Shown: in pieces, positions 22,407 through 30,471 of the stretch
How the letters are laid out: each line of letters opens with the position of its first letter
Numbering within the stretch: the first letter of the stretch is position 1
Source of the DNA: DASSKO01 sp035690425
GTDB lineage: Bacteria > Actinomycetota > Actinomycetes > Propionibacteriales > Nocardioidaceae
Direction of reading: 5' to 3'
Assembly (NCBI GenBank): GCA_035690425.1
Contig: DASSKO010000118.1
Coordinates: 1 to 33,248 of the forward strand
DNA: 33,248 nucleotides
Translations under genes and position numbers: made by a program
The notes under the pieces: generated by a model
Seen by the model: only the letters and a program-made list of their open reading frames with translations
Databases searched by the model: none
What the model was told of the DNA's origin: nothing

Positions 22407-22455
22407 AAGTCCCGTTGCTGCCCGGACCCCCGAGCGGACAGTAACGGGACTTTTT
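22407..22455 (+). terminator. Intrinsic terminator with 14-bp stem and T tract after dfrA
   Basis: Positions 22407-22420 pair with 22439-22452 to give a 14-bp stem with one G-T wobble, ending in a run of T (22451-22455). The 18-base loop contains CCCCC and can form a small inner CCG/CGG pairing. An outer ATGTA/TACAT symmetry flanks the stem. This is the only canonical T-tract terminator I see in the window. It ends the thyA-dfrA transcript or a small RNA. Confidence 0.8.
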
Positions 22456-22528
22456 ACATGCCCCGGCCCTGCAGGCGGTCGGCGGTCGCCGGCGTTGGGC
22501 GAGGGCGGGAGCGGTGCGCCGCGGACGG

Positions 22529-22534
22529 TAGCGT
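22529..22534 (+). promoter_or_regulatory. -10 box of dapA, leaderless promoter
   Basis: TAGCGT ends seven bases before the dapA ATG at 22541 and matches TANNNT. No ribosome binding site lies between. A clear -35 is not seen in the GC-rich upstream sequence. Confidence 0.45.
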
Positions 22535-22540
22535 TGGCCC

Positions 22541-23458
22541 ATGCCCGAGTCTTTGCTGCCCGCTGCGCCGTTCGGCCGGATGCTGACCGCGATGGTCACT
22601 CCCTTCACCGCCGACGGTGAGGTCGACCTCGCCCAGGCGCAAGAACTGGCCAAGCACCTGATCGAGCACGGACACGACGGGCTGGTGGTGCTCGGCACGA
22701 CCGGTGAGGCTCCGACCCTGACCATGACCGAGCAGGCCGACCTGTTGACAGCGGTCGTGGAGGCTGTCGGCGACCGGGCCAGCATCGTCGCGGGTGTGGG
22801 CACCAACAGCACCGCGCGCGCCACGGACCTGGCCAAGATGGCGGAGAAGTGCCAGGTCGACGGGCTGCTGGTGGTCACGCCGTACTACAACAAGCCGCCG
22901 CAGGAGGGGGTCGCTGCGCACTTCACCACCGTGGCCGACTGCACCGGCCTGCCGGTCATGCTCTACGACATCCCCGGCCGCACCGCGACCAAGATCGCCG
23001 TCGAGACCCTGGCCCGGGTGGCCGAGCACGACCGCATCATCGCGGTCAAGGACGCCAGCGGCGACCTGTTCGGCGGCTCCTGGGTGATCGAGCGCACCGG
23101 GCTGGCCTACTACTCCGGGGACGACCCCAACAACCTGGCGTGGCTGACCCACGGCGGCGTGGGCCTCGTCTCCGTGGTCGGCCACACCGCCGGCGACGCG
23201 TACGCCGAGATGATCGACGCGGTGGACCAGGGCGACCTTGCGACCGCTCTCGCGGTCCACCGCCGGCTGCTCCCGGCAGTCGACGCCATCATGCACCGCA
23301 CCCAGGGCGCGATCATGGTCAAGGCAGCGCTGCAGCTGCAGGGCGTGCTCGCCGAGCGCGCCGTACGGCTGCCGCTGGTCGAGGCCACCACCGCCCAGAT
23401 CGAGGCGCTGCGACCGGACCTGGTCGCGGCCGGACTCCTGGAGGACACCACCGCATGA
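22541..23458 (+). CDS. dapA: 4-hydroxy-tetrahydrodipicolinate synthase
   Basis: DapA condenses pyruvate with aspartate semialdehyde, the first committed step to diaminopimelate and lysine. The TIM-barrel protein is 305 residues. The Schiff-base Lys170 is in IIAVKDASGD; GTTGE (residues 52-56), Tyr116 in TPYYNKPP and Tyr142 in LYDIPGR complete the catalytic site. The start has no ribosome binding site and appears leaderless. It is translationally coupled to rnj by ATGA. dapB is about 10 kb upstream on the same strand. Confidence 0.97.
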   Translation: MPESLLPAAPFGRMLTAMVTPFTADGEVDLAQAQELAKHLIEHGHDGLVVLGTTGEAPTLTMTEQADLLTAVVEAVGDRASIVAGVGTNSTARATDLAKMAEKCQVDGLLVVTPYYNKPPQEGVAAHFTTVADCTGLPVMLYDIPGRTATKIAVETLARVAEHDRIIAVKDASGDLFGGSWVIERTGLAYYSGDDPNNLAWLTHGGVGLVSVVGHTAGDAYAEMIDAVDQGDLATALAVHRRLLPAVDAIMHRTQGAIMVKAALQLQGVLAERAVRLPLVEATTAQIEALRPDLVAAGLLEDTTA

Positions 23459-25146
23459 GCCACCCCCACCCCGAGCTCGGCCCACCACCAGCACTGCCCG
23501 AGGACGGCCTGCGGGTCCTTCCGTTGGGTGGGCTGGGGGAGATCGGCCGCAACATGACCGTGCTCGAGCACGCCGGCCGGCTGCTGGTGATCGACTGCGG
23601 CGTGCTCTTCCCGGAGGACCACCACCCCGGCGTCGACCTGATCCTGCCCGACTTCGCCGCGATCCGGGACCGCCTCGACGACATCGAGGCGGTCGTGCTG
23701 ACCCATGGCCACGAGGACCACATCGGCGCCGTTCCCTACCTGCTGCGAGAGCGTGGCAACCTGCCGCTGGTGGGATCGAAGCTCACGCTCGCCCTGCTCG
23801 CCGCCAAGCTGCGCGAGCACCGCCTCAACGAGTCACCGAAGTACGAGGTGCGGGAGGGCGAGACACTGTCCTTCGGCCCGTTCGAGCTGGAGTTCGTCGC
23901 CGTCAACCACTCGATCCCGGACGCGCTCGCTGTCGCCGTGCGCACCGCCGCCGGCACGGTCCTGCACACCGGCGACTTCAAGATGGACCAGTTGCCGCTC
24001 GACGGACGGATCACCGACCTGCGCGCGTTCGCGCGGCTCGGGGAGGCCGGCGTCGACCTGTTCCTGGTGGACTCCACCAACGCCGAGGTCCCCGGCTTCA
24101 ACACCCACGAGCGCGACATCGCCGCGGTGCTCGACCGGGTGTTCGCGGGCTGTGACCAGCGGATCATCGTGGCCTGTTTCGCGTCCCACATCCACCGCGT
24201 GCAGCAGGTGATGGACACCGCGGTCAGGTGTGGGCGCAAGGTCGCGTACGTCGGCCGGTCGATGGTCCGCAACATGGCCGTCGCCCGGGAGCTCGGATAT
24301 TTGCACGTGCCGCCGGACACGTTGGTCGACATGAAGGAGATCGCCAAGTACCGGCCCGACGAGGTCGTGATCATCTCCACCGGTTCGCAGGGCGAGCCGC
24401 TGTCGGCGCTGGCCCGGATCGCCCAGCGCAGCCACGACCGGATCAGCATCGAGCCCGGCGACACCGTCGTACTCGCCTCCTCGCTCATCCCCGGTAACGA
24501 GAACGCGGTGTTCCGGGTCATCAACGGGCTCTCGCGCTGGGGCGCCAACGTGGTGCACAAGGGAAACGCGATGGTGCACGTGTCGGGACACGCCAGCGCG
24601 GGCGAGTTGCTCTACTGCTACAACATCGTGCGTCCCAAGAACGTGCTGCCGGTGCACGGCGAGATCCGGCACATGCGTGCCAACGCCGACCTCGCAGTCG
24701 CGACCGGCGTGCCGCGGGAGCGGGTCATGCAAGGGGAGGACGGCGTGGTGATCGACCTCGTCGACGGGGTGGCGAACGTGGTCGGCAAGGTCGAGGCGGG
24801 CTACGTATTCGTCGACGGTGCGACGGTCGGTGACCTGATCGAGACCTCGCTGAAGGACCGTCGCATCCTCGGCGAGGAAGGCTTCATCTCCGTCGTCGTG
24901 GTGGTCGACTCCGTGAACGGCCAACTGGTCAGCGGGCCCGAGATCCATGCCCGAGGCTTCGCCGAGAACGACAGCGTCTTCGACGAGGTGCGACCCGCGA
25001 TCGAGGAGGCGATCAACCGGGCGATGGCCGACGGGGCCGACGACACCTACCAACTGCAGCAGGTCATCCGGCGCCGCATCGGCCGCTGGGTCAACTCCAA
25101 GCACCGCCGGCGGCCGATGATCATTCCCGTCGTCGTGGAGGCCTGA
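23455..25146 (+). CDS. rnj: Ribonuclease J
   Basis: RNase J is a metallo-beta-lactamase-fold endo- and 5'-3' exoribonuclease acting in mRNA decay and rRNA maturation. The protein is 563 residues, overlapping dapA by four bases. LTHGHEDHIG (His84, His86, Asp88, His89) holds two zinc ions; HTGDFKMD and VHVSGHAS are the next metal and beta-CASP motifs, and LPVHGEIRHM is motif C. The C-terminal domain ends with RRPMIIPVVVEA. It lies, as usual in actinobacteria, between dapA and ftsK. A strong hairpin follows the stop codon. Confidence 0.97.
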   Translation: MSHPHPELGPPPALPEDGLRVLPLGGLGEIGRNMTVLEHAGRLLVIDCGVLFPEDHHPGVDLILPDFAAIRDRLDDIEAVVLTHGHEDHIGAVPYLLRERGNLPLVGSKLTLALLAAKLREHRLNESPKYEVREGETLSFGPFELEFVAVNHSIPDALAVAVRTAAGTVLHTGDFKMDQLPLDGRITDLRAFARLGEAGVDLFLVDSTNAEVPGFNTHERDIAAVLDRVFAGCDQRIIVACFASHIHRVQQVMDTAVRCGRKVAYVGRSMVRNMAVARELGYLHVPPDTLVDMKEIAKYRPDEVVIISTGSQGEPLSALARIAQRSHDRISIEPGDTVVLASSLIPGNENAVFRVINGLSRWGANVVHKGNAMVHVSGHASAGELLYCYNIVRPKNVLPVHGEIRHMRANADLAVATGVPRERVMQGEDGVVIDLVDGVANVVGKVEAGYVFVDGATVGDLIETSLKDRRILGEEGFISVVVVVDSVNGQLVSGPEIHARGFAENDSVFDEVRPAIEEAINRAMADGADDTYQLQQVIRRRIGRWVNSKHRRRPMIIPVVVEA

Positions 25147-25155
25147 GACACGTGC

Positions 25156-25197
25156 GCGATCTCGGCGGGAGAAGACAAACCCTCGCGCCGAGATCGC
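25156..25197. terminator. Hairpin between convergent genes, copy 2 of the repeated element
   Basis: GCGATCTCGGCG (25156-25167) and CGCCGAGATCGC (25186-25197) form a perfect 12-bp stem around 18 bases. Outer GTGC/GCAC can add pairs if two bases bulge. It lies just after rnj and before the end of the convergent DJ-1 gene. The 12-base core is identical to that of the hairpin at 10166-10209. Confidence 0.7.
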
Positions 25198-25205
25198 ACC
25201 GTTGC

Positions 25206-25233
25206 CCCGGGTACGGCGGCCCGGGTACGGCGG
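25206..25233. repeat. Perfect 14-bp tandem duplication
   Basis: CCCGGGTACGGCGG occurs at 25206-25219 and again at 25220-25233, directly before the stop codon of the minus-strand DJ-1 gene. It is outside coding sequence and likely a slippage product. It has no obvious function. Confidence 0.75.
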
Positions 25234-25803
25234 TCACGCCGAGCGGCTCTGGTCCTCGTGCACGCCTTCGGCGAACTCCTCGACCATCTTGGCGCAGAAG
25301 GCCTCCAGGTCGTCCGGCTTGCGGCTGCTCACCAGGCCGGCGTCGACCACGACCTCCTCGTCGACCCAGGTGGCGCCGGCGTTGCGCAGATCGGTCTGCA
25401 GGCTGGGCCAAGACGTCAGCGTGCGGCCGCGCACGACATCGGCCTCGACCAGCGTCCACGGCCCGTGGCAGATCACCGCGACCGGCTTGCCGGTCTCGAA
25501 GAACGCCTTGACGAAGGCCACCGCATCGTCGTCGGTGCGCAGGAAGTCGGGGTTTGCCACCCCTCCCGGCAGCATCAAGGCGTCGAAGCTGTCGGCGTCA
25601 GAGTCGGTGAAGACCCCGTCGACCGGAAACGTGTCACCCTTGTCGAGGTGGTTGAACGCCTGAATCTCGCCCGATGACGTCGAGATCAGCCGCGGCGTGC
25701 CCCCGGCCTCCTCGACCGCCTGCCAGGGCTCGGTCAGCTCGACCTGCTCCACGCCTTCGGGAGCCACGGCGAACGCGATGGTCTTGCCGGACAGAGTGGC
25801 CAT
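25234..25803 (-). CDS. DJ-1/PfpI-family protein (type 1 glutamine amidotransferase fold)
   Basis: This 189-residue protein starts at ATG 25803 behind GAGGAGG. A longer frame upstream lacks a better site. The nucleophile elbow AVICHGPWTL holds the reactive Cys; VFTDSDADSFDALMLPGGVANPDFLR and RTLTSWPSLQTDLRNAGATWVDEEVVVD are typical of the PfpI/YfkM group. Members act as stress-linked deglycases or hydrolases; the substrate here is unknown. It is divergent from ftsK and convergent with rnj, so it is a single-gene unit. Confidence 0.92.
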   Translation of the reverse strand: MATLSGKTIAFAVAPEGVEQVELTEPWQAVEEAGGTPRLISTSSGEIQAFNHLDKGDTFPVDGVFTDSDADSFDALMLPGGVANPDFLRTDDDAVAFVKAFFETGKPVAVICHGPWTLVEADVVRGRTLTSWPSLQTDLRNAGATWVDEEVVVDAGLVSSRKPDDLEAFCAKMVEEFAEGVHEDQSRSA

Positions 25804-25956
25804 GATGGGTCCTCCTCGAATGCGAGAGTGCGAAGTCCGTGTGGTTCGCCTACCCGAGGGACCCGCCGCGAAACTCACGCGGCAGCGGCTACCCGGTCAT
25901 CCGGGACGGCCGCCTCCCCTCGGCGTGTGACACCGGGTACGGGTGTGGCGATCGCG

Positions 25957-25962
25957 TACATT
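25957..25962 (+). promoter_or_regulatory. -10 box of ftsK, leaderless promoter
   Basis: TACATT ends eight bases before the ftsK ATG at 25970 and matches TANNNT. No ribosome binding site is present between. A GTGACA at 25927-25932 is too far for a -35. Confidence 0.45.
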
Positions 25963-25969
25963 CGCCACC

Positions 25970-28516
25970 ATGGCGACCCGTACGTCCTCCCCACCGCGGT
26001 CGCGAAGCTCCAGCAAGTCCCGGAGCTCGCGCCCGCGGTCGTCCGGCAGCCAGGACCGGCGCAAGACCTCGACGCGGAATGGCTCGACGCGGAGCAAGGC
26101 ATCGACAGCGAAGAAGCGGTCGACGGCTTCGAGGTCCCGGCGCAGCGGTCCTGGCCCCCTCAGCCTGCTCGTGACCGGCACCGGCCGCGCGGTCGCCGCT
26201 GTCTGGCTCGGCATCGCCCACCTCCTCGGCGGTGTGGTCCGGCACATCGGATCCGCGGCCCGGGGTCTCGAGCCCGAGCACCGTCGTGACGGTGTCGGCC
26301 TGGGGCTCGTCGGGCTGGCCGTGATCACCGCAGCCGCCACCTGGTGGCAGATGCCCACCGCCGTCGGTGATGGTGTGCGCACCGTGACGACCGGCTCGGT
26401 CGGCTCGCTGGGCTGGGCGCTGCCGCTGCTGCTGGCCGGCGTCGGCTGGCGCACGCTGCGACACCCGGACCGTAACGGCCCCGCCGGCCGGCAGGTCATC
26501 GGCTGGCTGTCGATCCTGTTCGGCGTACTCGGGCTGGTGCACATCGCGCACGGGCTGCCGCGGCCCGGCGACCCGGAGGCGATGCGACAGGCCGGTGGCG
26601 CCATCGGCTACGTCGTGTCCTCGCTGCTGGCCGACCTGTTCCGCAGTGCCTATGTCGCCGTCCCCCTGCTGGTGCTGCTGCTGGTGTTCGGCGTGCTCGT
26701 CGTGACCGGCACACCGGTGCACGCGGTGCCCGAGCGGTTCCGGAGCGGGCGCGACCGGATGCTCGGCCGGCACCCGGTCGAGGACGATGGCGGCGACCAG
26801 ACCACCGCGCTGGGACGGCAGCAGCGCGGGCGAGACCGGCCGGGCCGGCAGAAGAAGAAGGCGACGGCACCTGAGGTCGAGGACGAGTACGCCGCCGACT
26901 CACTCGCCGACAACATCGCGGTCCAACGCAAGCCGAAGAAGGACGGCAAGGCGGACCCGCCGGCGGGCCCGGCCAAGGACGCCGTAGAGGCCCCCGCCAA
27001 GGAGGAGCTGCCGCCCGCCCGCGTGGAGCAGCTCAGCCTGTCCGGTGACATCACCTACACGCTGCCGGCCAACGAGCTGCTCAAGCCGGGCACGCCGCAC
27101 AAGGCACGCTCGAAGGCCTCTGACCAGGTCGTCGAGCGACTCACCGAGGTCCTCGAGCAGTTCGGCATCGACGCTCAGGTCACCGGCTACATGCGCGGTC
27201 CGACCGTCACGCGCTACGAGGTGGAGCTCGGGCCCGCGGTGAAGGTCGAGAAGGTCACGGCGCTGAGCAAGAACATCTCCTACGCCGTCGCCTCCGCGGA
27301 CGTACGGATCCTGTCGCCGATCCCGGGCAAGTCCGCGATCGGTATCGAGATCCCCAACATCGACAGCGAGAACGTCAGCCTCGGCGACGTGCTGCGGGCC
27401 CCGGTGGCGCGCAACGACCACCACCCGATGGTGATGGGCATCGGCAAGGACGTCGAGGGCCACTTCATCACCGCCAACCTCGCGAAGATGCCGCACCTGC
27501 TGGTGGCCGGTGCCACCGGCTCCGGCAAGTCCAGCTTCATCAACTCGATGATCAGCTCGGTGCTCGTGCGCTCGACTCCTGATGAGGTGCGGATGATCCT
27601 GGTCGATCCCAAGCGGGTCGAGCTGACCATCTACGAGGGCATCCCGCACCTGATCACGCCGATCATCACCAGCCCCAAGAAGGCGGCCGAGTCGCTGAAC
27701 TGGGTCGTGCGGGAGATGGATGCGCGGTACGACGACCTCGCCGCGTTCGGCTTCCGGCACATCGACGACTTCAACAAGGCGGTCCGCAGCGGCTCGGTGC
27801 AGCCGCCGCCCGGCAGCGAGCGGGTGCTCGCCCCCTATCCCTATCTGCTGGTCGTCGTCGACGAGCTGGCCGACCTGATGATGGTCGCGCCACGCGACGT
27901 CGAGGACGCCGTGGTGCGGATCACCCAGCTGGCACGCGCTGCCGGCATCCACCTGGTGCTGGCGACCCAGCGTCCCAGCGTCGACGTGGTCACCGGACTG
28001 ATCAAGGCCAACGTGCCCAGCCGGTTGGCCTTCGCGACGTCGTCGCTGTCCGACAGCCGGGTCATCCTCGACCAGGCGGGTGCGGAGAAGCTGGTCGGCA
28101 AGGGCGACGGCCTGTTCCTGCCGATGGGCACGAGCAAGCCGGTCCGGGTGCAGGGGGCCTGGGTCACCGAGTCGGAGATCCGGCAGGTCGTCGAGCACTG
28201 CAAGCAACAGCTGCAGCCGAGCTACCGCGACGACGTCACCGTGCCCCAGCAGGCCAAGCGCGACCTCGACGACGACATCGGTGACGACCTCGACCTGGTG
28301 ATCGCGGCGGTCGAGCTCGTCGTCTCGACGCAGTTCGGCTCGACCTCGATGCTGCAGCGTAAACTGCGGGTCGGCTTCGCGAAGGCGGGCCGACTGATGG
28401 ACATCCTGGAGTCGCGCGCTGTAGTCGGCCCCTCGGAGGGCTCCAAGGCACGTGACGTGCTGGTGAAGCCTGATGACCTCGATGAAGTTCTGGCCACGCT
28501 GCGAGGTGAGGAATGA
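25970..28516 (+). CDS. ftsK: DNA translocase FtsK/SpoIIIE
   Basis: FtsK pumps DNA through the division septum and helps chromosome dimer resolution. The protein is 848 residues. A basic Ser/Arg/Lys-rich N-terminus (about residues 1-60) precedes four hydrophobic segments (about 65-250). A charged linker leads to the motor: Walker A GATGSGKS at 514-521 and Walker B VVVDELAD with D631 and E632. The C-terminal gamma domain, which reads KOPS-type DNA signals, is IAAVELVVSTQFGSTSMLQRKLRVGFAKAGRLMDILE. It starts at ATG 25970 without a ribosome binding site and overlaps the next gene by ATGA. Confidence 0.97.
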   Translation: MATRTSSPPRSRSSSKSRSSRPRSSGSQDRRKTSTRNGSTRSKASTAKKRSTASRSRRSGPGPLSLLVTGTGRAVAAVWLGIAHLLGGVVRHIGSAARGLEPEHRRDGVGLGLVGLAVITAAATWWQMPTAVGDGVRTVTTGSVGSLGWALPLLLAGVGWRTLRHPDRNGPAGRQVIGWLSILFGVLGLVHIAHGLPRPGDPEAMRQAGGAIGYVVSSLLADLFRSAYVAVPLLVLLLVFGVLVVTGTPVHAVPERFRSGRDRMLGRHPVEDDGGDQTTALGRQQRGRDRPGRQKKKATAPEVEDEYAADSLADNIAVQRKPKKDGKADPPAGPAKDAVEAPAKEELPPARVEQLSLSGDITYTLPANELLKPGTPHKARSKASDQVVERLTEVLEQFGIDAQVTGYMRGPTVTRYEVELGPAVKVEKVTALSKNISYAVASADVRILSPIPGKSAIGIEIPNIDSENVSLGDVLRAPVARNDHHPMVMGIGKDVEGHFITANLAKMPHLLVAGATGSGKSSFINSMISSVLVRSTPDEVRMILVDPKRVELTIYEGIPHLITPIITSPKKAAESLNWVVREMDARYDDLAAFGFRHIDDFNKAVRSGSVQPPPGSERVLAPYPYLLVVVDELADLMMVAPRDVEDAVVRITQLARAAGIHLVLATQRPSVDVVTGLIKANVPSRLAFATSSLSDSRVILDQAGAEKLVGKGDGLFLPMGTSKPVRVQGAWVTESEIRQVVEHCKQQLQPSYRDDVTVPQQAKRDLDDDIGDDLDLVIAAVELVVSTQFGSTSMLQRKLRVGFAKAGRLMDILESRAVVGPSEGSKARDVLVKPDDLDEVLATLRGEE

Positions 28517-30402
28517 GCGAACTGCCCGGCACCGTGATCCCGGCTGTCGCCGAGCATGCCCGCGAGCGTCACCAGGTGGTGGTCCGTCGACGCGCCGCTG
28601 TCTCGGCCGTCATCGGGCTGGGCGCGGCGCTGCTCGGTGCGCTGTACCTGTGGCGCGCGGTCGGCAGCGGCGGAGCACTGCCGTGGATCGTCGGCGGCGC
28701 GATGGTGCTGCTCGCCGGCTACCACCTGATCGGGTGGCTCGACGCGCGCATCCCGCTGCTGGTGGCAGACGAGGTCGGCATCCGGCTGCGGCTCGGTGAC
28801 GCCTGGCACGGGCTGGTCTGGGCCGACGTCGCTGACATCGACGTCGCGTCCCGCACGGGGCTGTTCGGTGACGGTCACGTCGCAGTTCGGCCGGTGGGCG
28901 AGGAGTCGATCGAGGGGGTCGGTGCCCGCCGCAGGCGGCTGTTCGCCGCCAACACGAAAAGGTACGGCGCGCCGTTCGTCACCGTGCTGGGGGCCGCCAC
29001 CGTCGCCTCCACCGACGACCTCGCCGGAGAGCTTCGGCGCCTCGGCGACGGGCGTGCGGCGGTGGTCGCCTCGGAGCCGGCGGCCACGCACGAGTCGGTG
29101 TCCGATCCCGAGTCGGTGCCGGCTTCACGGCAATCGGGTGCCGAGCCGTGGCTGGAGTCGGAGCCGCGTCACGAGTCAGAGCCCCAGCCGGCTCCGGAGC
29201 CGCAGCCCCGTCCGGAACCAATCCCGGGTCCCGAGCCTGTGCCGGAGCCGGGGCCCGTGCCGGAGCCGGGGCCCGTGCCGGAGCCCGAGCCTGTGCTGCA
29301 GTCCAAGCTCTTCGTCCCACCGGCCGACCCACAGCCGACCAAGCGGCCCGAGGAACCCGCCGCGGCCGGTGCTCACGCTGCTCGTGCGCTGCGGATCGTT
29401 CGCCGCGCCTTGCGTGCCGAGGTCACCCACCGGCCAGCGACCACGGCGCCGGTGCAGGGGACGCTGGCCCTGGATCACGACGACGTCGCCTCCAGCGACC
29501 AGCAGTCGCAACAGGCAGCGGCCGAGCGCGCCGAGCGCGAGCGGGTGCGCGGCAACATGAGTCTCGTGCTGGCCGAGCCGATCGATACCTCAGCTCAGGA
29601 GCCGCCAGCGGCGTCGCAGCCCGAGCCCGAACCAGTCGATGCGGTGGTCGGCCCCCAGCTTGCCGCGGCTCGGGCCCGGCTGGGTATGCAGATCGACACG
29701 CTGGCGGCGCGCACGCGCATCCGTCGGCACGTGATCGAGGCGATCGAGGTCGACGACTTCACGCCATGCGGCGGCGACTTCTACGCCCGCGGCCACCTCG
29801 CGTCGTTGTGCCGGGTGCTCGGCATCGACCCGGCCCCGCTGCTGGAGCTGTTCGAGGAGCGCTATGCGCAGGCGCCCATCGACGCCCGGAAGGTGTTCGA
29901 GGCCGAGCTGGCGACGTCAGGGGCCGGTGCGATCCGCGGTGTGGGGGTTGGCGGACCCCGGTGGGGCGCACTGATCGCTGTGGTGCTGCTGCTGCTCGTC
30001 GTGTGGGGCGTCGTGTCCTATCTGTCCTCCTCGGAGCCCTCGGGCCCCGACGCCGCGGCACGCACTGCCGGTTCCGCGGGGCCGGCTACGGCCGAGCGGC
30101 CCGGGGCCGCAGCCGAGCGTGCGGTCGGCGAGCGCGGTCTCGGCCAGCGCAGCGCCGTGGTGCGGGTGATCGCCAAGGGCGGTGACAGCGACATCGTCGC
30201 GCGCACGCCCGAGGGCGAGATCGTGTTCCGTGGCACGCTGCTCGACGGACAGACCCGCTGGCTGCGTGCCGACGCCCCGATGCGCGTGCAGGTGGCCGAC
30301 GGCGGCGTGGTGCTGGCCAGGGTCAACGGTGCGCCACACGGCGTGGTCGGCGAGCCGGGGCTGCCGACGCGGATCGACGTACCCGCGAGACCCGCCGGCT
30401 GA
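28513..30402 (+). CDS. RodZ-like membrane protein fused to an N-terminal PH-like membrane domain
   Basis: This 629-residue protein overlaps ftsK by ATGA. The N-terminal part has two hydrophobic segments (about residues 28-46 and 54-74) followed by a PH-like beta domain (LLVADEVGIRLRLG, LVWADVADIDV, RYGAPFVTVLG). A long Pro/Glu-rich linker (about 190-275) follows. Residues 380-450 form a RodZ-type helix-turn-helix (LAAARARLGMQIDTLAARTRI, GDFYARGHLASLCRVLGIDP), then a membrane helix (484-504) and an extracytoplasmic DUF4115-like domain (RVIAKGGDSDI, WLRADAPMRVQVADGG). RodZ links MreB to the wall machinery in rod-shaped cells. Here the architecture is extended at the N-terminus. Pairing with ftsK suggests a wall or division role, but this is inference. 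Confidence 0.8.
   Translation: MSELPGTVIPAVAEHARERHQVVVRRRAAVSAVIGLGAALLGALYLWRAVGSGGALPWIVGGAMVLLAGYHLIGWLDARIPLLVADEVGIRLRLGDAWHGLVWADVADIDVASRTGLFGDGHVAVRPVGEESIEGVGARRRRLFAANTKRYGAPFVTVLGAATVASTDDLAGELRRLGDGRAAVVASEPAATHESVSDPESVPASRQSGAEPWLESEPRHESEPQPAPEPQPRPEPIPGPEPVPEPGPVPEPGPVPEPEPVLQSKLFVPPADPQPTKRPEEPAAAGAHAARALRIVRRALRAEVTHRPATTAPVQGTLALDHDDVASSDQQSQQAAAERAERERVRGNMSLVLAEPIDTSAQEPPAASQPEPEPVDAVVGPQLAAARARLGMQIDTLAARTRIRRHVIEAIEVDDFTPCGGDFYARGHLASLCRVLGIDPAPLLELFEERYAQAPIDARKVFEAELATSGAGAIRGVGVGGPRWGALIAVVLLLLVVWGVVSYLSSSEPSGPDAAARTAGSAGPATAERPGAAAERAVGERGLGQRSAVVRVIAKGGDSDIVARTPEGEIVFRGTLLDGQTRWLRADAPMRVQVADGGVVLARVNGAPHGVVGEPGLPTRIDVPARPAG
29242..29295 (+). repeat. 18-bp tandem repeats coding the Pro/Glu-rich linker
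   Basis: Two perfect copies of CCGGAGCCGGGGCCCGTG (29242-29259, 29260-29277) and a third with changes (29278-29295) encode PEPGPV-type hexapeptides in the linker of the RodZ-like protein. Copy number could vary between strains and change only linker length. Confidence 0.7.
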
Positions 30403-30471
30403 GCCACAGCCAGCCGGGGCGCTCGGGTTGGGTCAGGCCTGGGTCGTCGGCCATACTTGCGCGTTAGTGCC

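Noticed and set aside
22407..22455. Assignment of the dfrA-dapA stem to the known 6C RNA family
   Set aside because: 6C RNAs have two hairpins with C-rich loops; only one such hairpin is seen here, so the name is not supported.
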